A stretch of 64,000 bases of DNA from Dirofilaria immitis (lineage: Eukaryota; Nematoda; Chromadorea; Rhabditida; Onchocercidae). Numbering within the stretch: position 1 is the stretch's first letter; each line of letters begins with the position of its first letter. Made by a program: the position numbers and the translations under genes. The notes below the pieces were generated by a model, which saw only the letters and a list, made by a program, of their open reading frames with translations, did no database searches and had not been told where the DNA came from. The DNA lies in contig JAKNDB010000104.1 of NCBI GenBank assembly GCA_024305405.1, positions 806,001-870,000 on the forward strand, read 5' to 3'. This document shows positions 37,001 through 47,182 of the stretch, in pieces.

Positions 37001-38161
37001 AAACTTCTATTTTTATCAGAGGAGTTATTTTATTATTCTTATTACTTTTGACAATATAACATCATCAACACTACAACATAATAACTGAAATAACTTTATT
37101 TTTAAGTTTCAATGGTTGATGTTGAATACCTCTCCTTCCTTGATACCTTCTTCATCCAAATCCGTTAATTTCTGCGATTTTGGTGCGGAATATTCCATAT
37201 CTTTTTCCTTTCCTAAAAAAAATTACCAAATTCATGACAGAATTAGCTTTTAAGTATGATTCTTGAAGTCTACATTGCATATTATAAATAACCTAAAATA
37301 TCTGATCATCCCATAGAGTATTTAACAAAATAATTTCTTAGGTTTTCTTAATCTTTTATCTCTGCACCTCCATGCATGACTCTATTAGTTTTAAAATATG
37401 CTTTCAAAAAAGTTCATTTACCCGAAATAAAATGGAATGATACTAAATCATATATAATAACTAACGAAAGGAGAGAGAAGAAAGCAAAAACATTGTCTGA
37501 AAAGATAATGAGAATGAAAAAAGGATAAAAGGAACAATTATTTACTGTTTGCAAATAAAAAAATTTCCACAGCTTTTTTTCATACGTTTCTCTGTGAAAA
37601 TAAACAAACCTTTTGGTATGGAAACCATTGTGAGTCCACTTCGACTATCTTCTTCATCCTGTATCGAAGTGGAATCATCTTCCTCTCGTCTCCGTTTCTG
37701 TCCACTACAACAATGCACATATAACAATGTTACCGAATCATTATTAAAACATCAAACTATTCGACAAGATGTCTAAAAGAGATGATATTACTGAAATACG
37801 TTCTACATTACGTTCTACTTTATAAATTTCTTTGAAAAAAATCTAGGATATTAGGCATAAAATCATTGTCGTTAAACTATAAGCAATAAAAGCCGTCCAC
37901 TCTTAATTATCAAAATATGCAACAGTATGTTTTCGGCTTGATTGAAATTTCTGGAATGAATAGGCGACTAATAATCTCCACTGTTGCCTTCACACTACAG
38001 TTCAGATGTTCCAAAAATGTAGCCAATTATGATAGATTGTGTCTGTGCATAACATAGCTAAATAATAATATGTCGAAAATTATATGAGCAACAGTAATCC
38101 AAACAATTAGAAAAATTCATTTTTATTACCTCTTTCGAACGGTGATCTTGCTGCTAGACAT
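31030..38161 (-). CDS. swsn-1: SWI/SNF complex scaffold SWSN-1 / SMARCC (BAF155/170)
   Basis: A core nuclear subunit of the BAF/PBAF chromatin remodeller. I read 19 exons: 38161-38130, 37704-37610, 37212-37130, 36779-36640, 36460-36347, 36065-35906, 35352-35195, 35007-34915, 34737-34626, 34551-34430, 34194-34057, 33970-33786, 33386-33252, 33150-33036, 32773-32582, 32402-31780, 31657-31554, 31384-31277, 31164-31030. Order of domains: SWIRM ([14 protein letters not shown] to LGGDVCSI), SANT ([18 protein letters not shown]), the [19 protein letters not shown] segment, an alanine-rich stretch, a coiled coil ([20 protein letters not shown]), and a long Pro/Gln-rich C-terminus. Three one-base deletions are needed to explain breaks: the A-run (T 35315-35318 on +), the C-run (GGG 34547-34549) and the A-run at 32395-32399. 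The family is certain; the exact ends of the low-complexity exons are less so. Confidence 0.93.
31780..32402 (-). CDS. swsn-1: Pro/Gln/Met-rich repeat exon of swsn-1
   Basis: This 623-nt exon encodes a low-complexity tail. First comes a run of short degenerate repeats of the type PPQPxMTxI/VPxQP, then three tandem HPQTQQ units, then Q/P/Y-rich sequence (QQYPPQG). SMARCC proteins also have Pro/Gln-rich C-termini, but the HPQTQQ repeats look lineage-specific and could vary in copy number. The frame joins exon 15 only if one A is added at the run at its start. Confidence 0.85.
32961..32985 (+). repeat. (ATC)n microsatellite
   Basis: Eight perfect ATC/CAT triplets in the swsn-1 intron between exons 14 and 15. 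Confidence 0.95.
35562..35639 (+). repeat. 39-bp perfect tandem duplication
   Basis: Copies at 35562-35600 and 35601-35639 are identical (unit starts GATACATCCACATACAACAA). They lie in the swsn-1 intron between exons 6 and 7. Confidence 0.95.
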
Positions 38162-40751
38162 ATTGTTGAACAAAATATGATGCTAATTTGATAATCGCTT
38201 TAATATAAACTATATCCTGACACATAAATCAAAAATGAGGTGAAAAAACAGCAAACGGATGAACTTTGTTGCTGTATTTCTGCGAGTCAACTGAGAAATA
38301 ATAATATTTATTCTACAACATTATAAATATGCAAAAAGATTACTGATTATTTCTATATGATAATGGATAATAATTATTATTCACTCCTATACGTGCTTAA
38401 TATTTCTTGCATGAATAAATAGATAAATATATATATATATATATGATAATTTTTTTCATACTCTGGGCAAGAAAAATTTATCCGAACAAAAACTGTCTTA
38501 AACAAATTGGCGCAGAGAGCAACGTAGTAAATGTTGTCATGAAATTAAGCTCAAGAAAATAATGCTTTAGCGAAAATACATTTCCTGTAACATTACTATC
38601 AACGTGGCATTATCGTGACCCGAAATGGTATTAACAATCAATGCACCCACCTAGCTATCCCGTACTATCCCAACTATGAAATAAAAACTCGATCGATTCG
38701 TTAAACCATTCATGTCAAACCATAAAATCATCGCCAGACCAACAACGATTTGCAAATTCTTGCCTCTCCTCATCACGATTTAAATGTTATAAAAAGTAAT
38801 AAGCTGCGAAAAAACTATGCTTAATAAACCTCATTGGTTGAATTATACAATAGTGATTGTACTAAAGGAATTTATTATAATAATTTGCATCAAATTTGAA
38901 ATCAAATTATACTAAGCAAAATTCAAGTTACAATGAAGTTTGAAATGCAAAGTTGAAAGATAAATATAACATAAAAATGGTATGTAATAGATACTAATTT
39001 TATTGTGATAACTTCTGAATATCATTTTCTGGTTTTTATGAAATATAATCAATCATGACCTGTGCAAGATCATGTTTTAATGGTAGACTTCGAAGAGTCA
39101 TTCGACCTGTGAAAAATATTTAGATTGAATAAATAGTTTATCTTGTTCATATGAGTGTATCCATCATTATGAGTTGGGAAGAGAATTTAGTTTAATTGAA
39201 TCTAGCACTTTCAGATTTTCTCAAAAATTTTAAAGCATGTGTATTGAATAGATCGGAATATTAAATGAACATTTTAAACTATTTTATGCCTTGTGAAATA
39301 ATAATTGAATCATTAATCAAAATTAATTTTAAATAATCTTCTTGAATTTGAATTTCCAATTTGTCCATTAATTTTAAACTATTTTATGCCTTGTGAAATA
39401 ATAATTGAATCATTAATCAAAATTAATTTTAAATAATCTTCTTGAATTTGAATTTCCAATTTGTCCATTAATGTAAAATTGAAATTACTTGAAGTACACT
39501 GACATACATTGAGAGGGAGGATTTCATACCATTAAAAGGAAATCCATCAAAAATTTTCTATAATTTCTCACGAAGTCATCCGACATGAAAATTATACTTT
39601 GATCAATGCTTCATTCTAATGCTTTAAAAGTCTGAAAGTAAGCGTCTTATGTAAGTTAAATAAAAATGAAATTTTTGAAAATTCGTTATAAAATACTTAA
39701 TAAGCATGAAATACCAAGCATAAATTTATACATCATATGAAAGTGCAACCAATAAGACATAAGGAATTTAATCTCGAGATTTAGCAATAATTACTAAATC
39801 AGACAATTCCGAAAATAAATGTGAAATGTAGCTACGATAATTTATTGACTATAAATTAGTTCATTGGATAATAGATGAGTAATTTTTATATTTATTCATG
39901 CCTGTGGAAGGTTGGTTTCGTTGTTGCGCTATCATTTTTGATTAGAAATTGTGAAAATAAATGAAGAAGAGATATTGTAAAGATTGAAGAACAAATAAAA
40001 AATAGAGTTTATGAGATATGAGTAAAATAATTGATAACATAGTCAAATTTTTCGTAGTAAGCAATTATTCGAATCGATAAATTATTTTACTAATTCTCTT
40101 CACATCTTTTTGATCAAATTAATTTCCGATTTTAATTTCCTTAATCCATCTTCTATCCTAATAAATTATCATCCATACATCAATAAAAGAAAATCGAGAG
40201 AGCAAACATTATAATTCAATTTTAAAGTGGAAATGATCAGAAATTTGAATAATGATGAAAATAATCAGAAAATAGACAACTTCAATGAAAATAATAATTG
40301 TTCTAAAAGGTTCAATTATTTCTTTAAAAATGGATTAATCCATCTATGTTACAGTTTACCAATATTTCATAAAATTTCTGTATCAAGAAGGAAAAATTAA
40401 ATGACGCAGTATCGTGATCCGCGTTTATCATTAAATTTAATATGTATTGATTAGTTAATTTTTAGCTCGATGTTTTGAAGAGTCGTCTTGGATTTCTGAA
40501 TGCTTATTTGCATGAGAGTAGAATTAGTACACAAATAAAAATAGATTTATGGAATGATTGTATTTATGAGTGTAATGATTCTGCATTGATGTTACTTCAG
40601 TAACTCAAATGCTGAATTTGAATCGTTTCAAGCAAAGCAAAGACTGCTGTTTTAACACATTTCGATATTCTTCTGTTTTTGAATGAAAACCGCTTTAATC
40701 GTAATAGTTTAAATATTTTAGATAGATGAGAAATGTGATGTGAATATAGAA
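38162..40751. other. Divergent promoter region of swsn-1 and kinase gene
   Basis: About 2.6 kb upstream of both swsn-1 (-) and the CK1-like kinase (+). AT-rich with no exon that I can support. It contains an (AT)n tract near 38430-38444 and a perfect 100-bp tandem duplication at 39271-39470. Confidence 0.5.
39271..39470 (+). repeat. 100-bp perfect tandem duplication
   Basis: 39271-39370 and 39371-39470 are identical base for base with a period of exactly 100. It is non-coding and lies upstream of both flanking genes. Complete identity means a recent duplication or an assembly artefact. Confidence 0.97.
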
Positions 40752-43700
40752 ATGGAGAAATATGTTGTTTCAACGAATTCGAGAGTGTATCGGCTGCGAA
40801 AATATTTGGGAAAAGGTGGATACGGAGAAGTTTACGAATGCGTTTCTGAAGATACTAAAAAGTTTAGATAAATTTTATATTTGTTTTCTAAACTTAACAT
40901 TCACTTATTGCTGTATTTTTAAAAATGCTGTTGGAGCTTTATTTTATTATGAAGTGCATGATGCCTGCATGCAAGCAGATATACGCCATAATTTGCATTT
41001 GTATTCACCGATTTTAATGCATGAGTGTCTGTTATCTGAAATTAATTTTTGATAGCATTAAATCTGGATGAAATGTAGGTCAGCATATTTCATTACGAAT
41101 ACTCGATATTTATTGGGATGATCATGGGCCAAGCATACCAGTAACAAATTTTGTTTGTTCTAGACTACCTATTGCTGGATCGAATTCATCAAATTCACTA
41201 AAAGCTTGGTAGTATCACTAAGGATCCAAATGATCATCTCGCTGATTGGTGGCGTTTAAGCAGAAACAATTAAGATTTTAAAATCAATTTCCATGATATT
41301 TTCGTAAATATTATAATACCTTATTGTTTATTCAGAATTTATGCATTAAAAAAGGAGAATATATTGCGAACAAAAATTTCTAAGGAGATTGAAGTGTTGA
41401 AGAAAGCAAGTCAATGCCATTGTAAACAAATTTGTAAATATGTTGATGATGTGAGTTTGCTGAATTATAATATAATAATTATTGGTCGATTTTACGAAAT
41501 TTATGGAAAACCACATCACTTTATCCTGCAGTTGTTGCTACTAAAAAACTTTTATACTCTCATAAGCTTTATAACAAATTAAAAATGATTTAATATTATG
41601 TTGGAAAGTCGATAATTGTCCAAACTTACAATTATTAAATAAACTATAAATTAAATCCTAAAACTATGCAATAGAAGGAAAGAATGAGAAAACAATCTTT
41701 TAATTGCAATTTTTCAAATTCTTCCATCAGTGACGTCGTATTCATTAACAAACAATTATCGATGAAAGTTTATTTTGATTATTACTTTAAACTATCTAAA
41801 GTTATAGGAATGCAAGAAAATTATGTATTTGTGATAATGACACTACTTGGTAAAGATTTATCGAAATTACGACGTGAAAGGAAAACTAAGAATTTTACCC
41901 TAAATACTTCACTTCGCGTTGGATTATTGACGCTTTCAGCGATTCGAGAACTTCACGATATTTTCGTCATTTCAAGGTTAATTAATTGTTTTATTTACTC
42001 CACTTCCAGAATTTTTATCAAATTCCAAATAATTGATATTTATTTAACGACAATGCTTAGATTTACTTACTACCACATATTCCGGATGAATTTCGATGCA
42101 TGCCTCAGTTGAGACAGAAAAAAATTATTTATTTCAATTTTAAAATTATGACGAACTAAGCCAATTACTTTTTCTTTCAATTTTAAAAATGCGTACTCGT
42201 CAAAAAGAAAGTTTTTAAAAGTCTTGAATCGCTGATAAAAATGGTTATTTTTTAAGAACTCATTTCCTTTAAATTCATCACCCTCACTTTTTTCGTTATT
42301 AGTTATATCATTTTTCTGATACTGGCATACTTGCATGTTCGGTTATGATCTCAAAAGCATATAAATTTTTGGCGGACACTTTGTTGTTGTCATTTTATTC
42401 ATTTTCTTAGCTGTTACATGGATTTGAAGTTGCCATGATGAAAAATTATAAACTCGTTATCTCAAATTTTTATTCTTCAATTAAATCGCAAATTTCAGAG
42501 ACATTAAACCAAGTAATTTTGCGCTGGGTATTAATGAAGAATGTAGAAATATTTATATTTTTGATTTTGGACTTTCCCGATTTTACAGAAATCAAGTAAT
42601 GTTCTTCAAAATTTCAAATCCAAATTTCACTTCTAATTTGAATTTAAAATTCTGAAAACTTAATAGTTTTAAAATTTCTGCCTAATTGCAATTTGCTGAA
42701 AACTATAGGATGGATCAATTTTGCCAGCAAAGCGTCGTTCGGCTTTTGTGGAACAACACGATATGCTTCACTACGAGCACATCAAAAACTTGAACTTGGT
42801 TTGTCCTTCCATCATCTTACCTAGCTTTTAAATTAGACGATAATTATATTATCTTAATTCAGGCAGACGAGATGATCTAGAATCATGGTTATATGTAATG
42901 GTTGAATTATCTAGTGGTACTCTACCGTGGAAGACACCAAGCAGTAAATTTTCTTTTAGAAACCTTAATATTATTTTAAAATTTAGACTAATCATGAAAA
43001 AAAAGTACTGTTATGAGTGTATCACACACAAATCAATGTGATACTTTTAGTATTAATAAACTGTAATCAATGTGATAAATATTTTTAATAAAGAATACCA
43101 GTCAAGATTTAAACGGAAAAATTACTTCGGTTATCACACCTTATACGCATGCTTATCGCCGAAACTAAAAGGAATTAAATAATTGAAATATAAAATCAGA
43201 GTAAATATGTCTTAATATATAGTGTGGTCTGCTAAATCTTCAAAATCGAAATATTTTAAATACTCTTACCTTACCATTTCTAAGAATCATTTATTTCGCT
43301 AACGCCAAAATTTTATTATCTTCGGTTCTTGGTATCTCTTATGGAAAAGCATTCCTCATTTCACTGATAGTTCTCTACTTTCTGCTTAATGATCGAATCT
43401 AATTTTTTTTTAGTACATATATAATAACGCCAATATATTTGCTTTGATTATCACTATATGAAAATGTTTTCATTTTTATGGCATTAAATTCTAACTTCAA
43501 TAAATTCAACTTCGCTACAATTAAGGAATGAAGGGAAGAAAAAACAACTGAAGGAACAAGTATATAAAGCTAAACTACGAATTCGATTCGGCGACGAACG
43601 GAAGAAATTTCTGAAAAATTCACTTCCCATTTTCGATTATATATTAATGATAATTGATGAACTTACCCTTGAAGCCGATCCACCATATGACCAAATCCAA

Positions 43701-44376
43701 TATATATTTGAAAAAGTTATTTCTTTCTTTTAAATATAGGGTAAGTCATAACAAGAATGGACAACATCCGATAAGATCGTATTTTTTTCTTCTTTTAAAG
43801 AATTCAACCATTCGGATTCACGAAAAGGGTTAATTGGTATTATATCATAAGCCTAAGCGTAGCAAAATTCATGAAATAAAAGTAAAGAGGATCAGAACTT
43901 CTTCAGTCAGGCAATGTTCAAAAGAAATGCAAACTGAGTATACCATACGTCATAGAAAAGAGTTAATCGTCAACGTGTCTTAAAAGTTAAGACATGTTGA
44001 TTTATAAATTTATTGAAAATAATTTACATCTGAGATAGGCAGGATGATTCTTCAAATAATATAACGAATTTGCATCTGATGAATGTTTGTAGCTCATTCT
44101 ATATGTCGAATCGCACACCAGTTCTTTAATTCCTTCAGATGCCGAGCACATCCTATTTTATTATAGCTAATGCTCGAGGCAGACGTGAAATGGGATGATA
44201 TTTACGACTGGGAAGAAACTGAGAAAATGCAATCCAAACAATCGATGTCCTCAGACCGAATTACATCAACATCAACTGCTATCGCTATTTATTCCAGGTA
44301 TCGACCGACACAATTTCGAGTCACAACGACCATAACGGCATCCACAGAATCATCATCATTATTGCCGAATGTTTAG
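40752..44376 (+). CDS. CK1/tau-tubulin kinase-like protein kinase
   Basis: Nematodes have a greatly expanded CK1/TTBK-like kinase group, often expressed in the male germ line; that role here is inference. Exons: 40752-40861, 41336-41450, about 41811-41976, 42499-42595, 42709-42798, 42863-42943, about 43526-43715, 44167-44376. Visible motifs: glycine loop [15 protein letters not shown] with the likely ATP-binding lysine, a helix-C glutamate in KEIEVL, the CK1-type [26 protein letters not shown] (catalytic loop), DFGLSRFY, and [13 protein letters not shown] with [15 protein letters not shown]. The final exon adds DDIYDWEE and a Ser/Thr-rich tail. The T-run at 42744-42747 is one base short, the exon 7 acceptor (near 43526) is one base short, and the exon 3 acceptor is unclear. 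The HRD histidine is serine. Confidence 0.85.
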
Positions 44377-44809
44377 ATCGAATAAATCATATAAAAAAAT
44401 TCGTTTTAATATTTAAAAGCAGTGTTCGTACTATGTCAAATCTCAACGTACTCTTTTCTTTTGTAGCAATAAATTTCATTCGTTTACGAAAATTAATGAA
44501 TTATATTCGAACTAAAAGTAAAACCTGAGAAGGAATTAGAGCATTTATGATGATACAATTAGATCAGCTATTTATCTAAAGATAGAAAAAAAGAATACTG
44601 AATCTTGCAATATCGTTTTATAAATATATCTTTTTTAAACAAACCTAATCATTTTATAATGCAGATCCGCTAGATCCATTCGTTTAAGAAAGAGCTACTT
44701 TTTTCCTGATCTGTGATACTTATCTACAAATTAATAGTGCTTTTTGAAAAACACCATCTCAAATTAGCTACAAAAATAGCATGTGAAATTTAAATACAAA
44801 AACAAATAA
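44377..44809. other. Convergent intergenic spacer
   Basis: About 430 bp of AT-rich sequence between the 3' ends of the kinase (+) and the coiled-coil gene (-). Nothing coding is seen. Confidence 0.5.
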
Positions 44810-46176
44810 CTAGGAAAAGCGCAATTCAAAGTCAACTGCTGACATACAGGCATCCAATGCAGCAATCACTTCCTTTTGATTTCTGATTTCTTCTTCGAGC
44901 TGTTCCAGCTGCTCCTTTAAGTTAAATTATCAGTAAATATTTTCACTAATCAACTTCTTTTGAATTTGTCTACAAATTCTCAAACTAGACAAAAAAATTT
45001 CATTAAAATACATAATAGACCTGCCTAACGATAGATATTATTTCTAGAGTTCATCAAGAAAGTCATAAATAGAAAGATAATAATAGGTTCTAACAAAAAG
45101 TTTGGTGAAACTGCGACATGAAATAAACAGATAAAAAAATAAGCAGGATTTAGGGTATCTCAACAAAATATAAAGTCTCGAAAACAGCATCAAAACATAC
45201 CGCTCGAACTTGATAATTTGTCAAGCATGCCCTGCGTCATTATTAAATGCATCCAAAATAGTTTGTTGCTTGATTGATAAATCTTCAATTTTTTTAACTG
45301 AAATATATTCCTACTACATTCATAGAATGTTTTCTACGTTTTTATGACAACATATTCCAGTGGCTTCTAAAGTCATGCAGCGCTAAATAATAAAAAATAT
45401 TGGTCAAAACATGGGGGATAAAGCATTTAATTCAAATTTATTGGAAAAAGCTTCGAAAAATTACCATTTCTTGATGATTTTCAAGTTCGCGCACTTTTTC
45501 TGAGTCTATTATTCCTGAAATTCTAACAGAAAAAATTATCTCAATTAGAAAAAAATTAGTCGTTCTATCAAAATAAGACAAAAATCCGTCGTTCAAAAAT
45601 TAAATGCGCTAAGAGCTTGCCATTGATTTGTTCATACTGTTCATTTAAAACGAAAAATTTTTTCACAACATCATCTTCCATTTCCTGCATTATTCTTTTA
45701 GCTTCCATCAATTCTTCAACTAAAAGGTAAGTCATTCAAAACCAAGCATTTCAAAGTATCGATTTCTGATTTAAACTTTCCGAAAGTTTGATGAACACTA
45801 AAATTAAAAACCTTTCACTACAAATTGTCAGATCAAAATTAAGTTTTAAAGATTAGATAATAAATAAAACAGTTTTTAACTTTTGAGCTTCATAGACACC
45901 TTCAGAATGTCCCTTTAATCTCTGTTTAACTATCGTTATTTTCGCACTATGATGAGATGCGAAAAGATTTCAGATCCTAACTGTTTTGTCACAGCAACAC
46001 TAACGGCATGCTTGAAATCTGAAAAGAAACGGCTAACCAACTTCAGCATGTACTTTATCTTGCCATTGTGCATGTAGCAAATTCAGCTGCAACTGATTCA
46101 AGAGGTAATCTCTTACTAAATTCTCATTTCTCGTCTCATCCTCTATATCCTGTACATTCATTGTTGTATCGCTCAT
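44810..46176 (-). CDS. Small coiled-coil protein, function unknown
   Basis: I do not recognise this gene. Seven exons in gene order: 46176-46038, 46018-45881, 45719-45621, 45514-45465, 45382-45352, 45297-45201, 44914-44810, about 215-220 residues. It begins MSDTTMNVQDIEDE and is acidic, Gln- and Leu-rich and largely helical: LLNQLQLNLLHAQWQDK, KRIMQEMEDDVVKKF, SEKVRELENHQEM, and a final heptad-like EQLEQLEEEIRNQKEV followed by a short end (FELRFS). The introns are short, with one of only 19 nt between exons 1 and 2 (46019-46037) if that boundary is right. Intron 3 appears to start with GC. Frame breaks: a missing base in the A-run 45962-45965, an extra base near 45245-45247, and one-base mismatches at the exon 2/3 and 6/7 junctions. 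Candidate roles include kinetochore, BLOC-type or centrosomal subunits, but nothing decides between them. Confidence 0.6.
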
Positions 46177-47182
46177 CTATGCTCTGAAACGGAATAGGTT
46201 ATTGACTTATAACATTAAATATAGTAGTATTAAAATCTCGAACATTTATGCATATATACTGAGAACAAAAGCATTAAAAGCATTTTTAAAAGAATAGAAA
46301 AATAACAATAATAATAGAGTTAAACAATTAATCCTGTGCTATTCTGCATAATGGAATGTTTGATATTTTGGAACGAAGAAGAAATAACTGGAGATAGACG
46401 TATTACTATCATATACTCATGAAATAACTGGAGATAGACGTATTACTATCATATATTATCATATGAGGCATATTTACGTACACAAGACTGTACAGACTTA
46501 AAGCGTGCGTTTGGATGCATATATACATATGCAGAGAGATGTATTTTGTGATGAATATTATTTAAAGATATATACTGAAATAAAAATAAAATCGAAATCA
46601 ATAGATTCATACTAGCAGATGAATAAATTGAAACAAAAGGAAAGGAACGGAATCCTACTTCCTTTTCCCGGGACTTCTTGACTCCTTTTGCTTTTCTTTA
46701 ATACTACCATATCGTTGCTTTTCGAATATCGTTAGTCATCCGCGTTTGGAAGTTTTCGTGTTGAGAGACACTGTCTTGTCAATTCTGACAAATCCGCGAA
46801 AATTTTATTTCAATTTTATCACTTCACATCGATAGCATTTGATGTTATTTTACGTTGGTTTATGTGATTACGTTTTACATCTTAGTTCTAGAATTTAGTC
46901 GAAAAATTTAAACTGTTATGCAGAATATATGAAGAAAATATATATGAAGATTAAGGAATATATTGTGTTCGTTTTACAGCATTAATTGACTGTATGGTGT
47001 TTTGTAAATGTAATTATAGCTTCATCCTTCCCATTCTTTGAGTATTATTACTTTATACGTATTACAAATGTAATAATTTTTGACAAAAAAAAATCTGGGT
47101 TGTTCAAGTGATATGATTTTGTTGTGTATTTATAAAAGGAGCGTAATCATAATTATGAGAGAAAAACCTATGTTTCAGGAAA
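46177..47182. other. Divergent promoter region, coiled-coil gene and GCP gene
   Basis: About 1 kb between two outward-facing genes. It carries a 40-bp tandem duplication at 46381-46455. A TGTTTCAG directly ahead of the GCP start codon (about 47170-47177) looks like a trans-splice acceptor. No exon is seen. Confidence 0.5.
46381..46455 (+). repeat. 40-bp tandem duplication
   Basis: A unit beginning GAAATAACTGGAGATAGACG starts at 46381 and again at 46421, identical over about 35 bp. It lies in the shared upstream region of two divergent genes. Confidence 0.93.
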
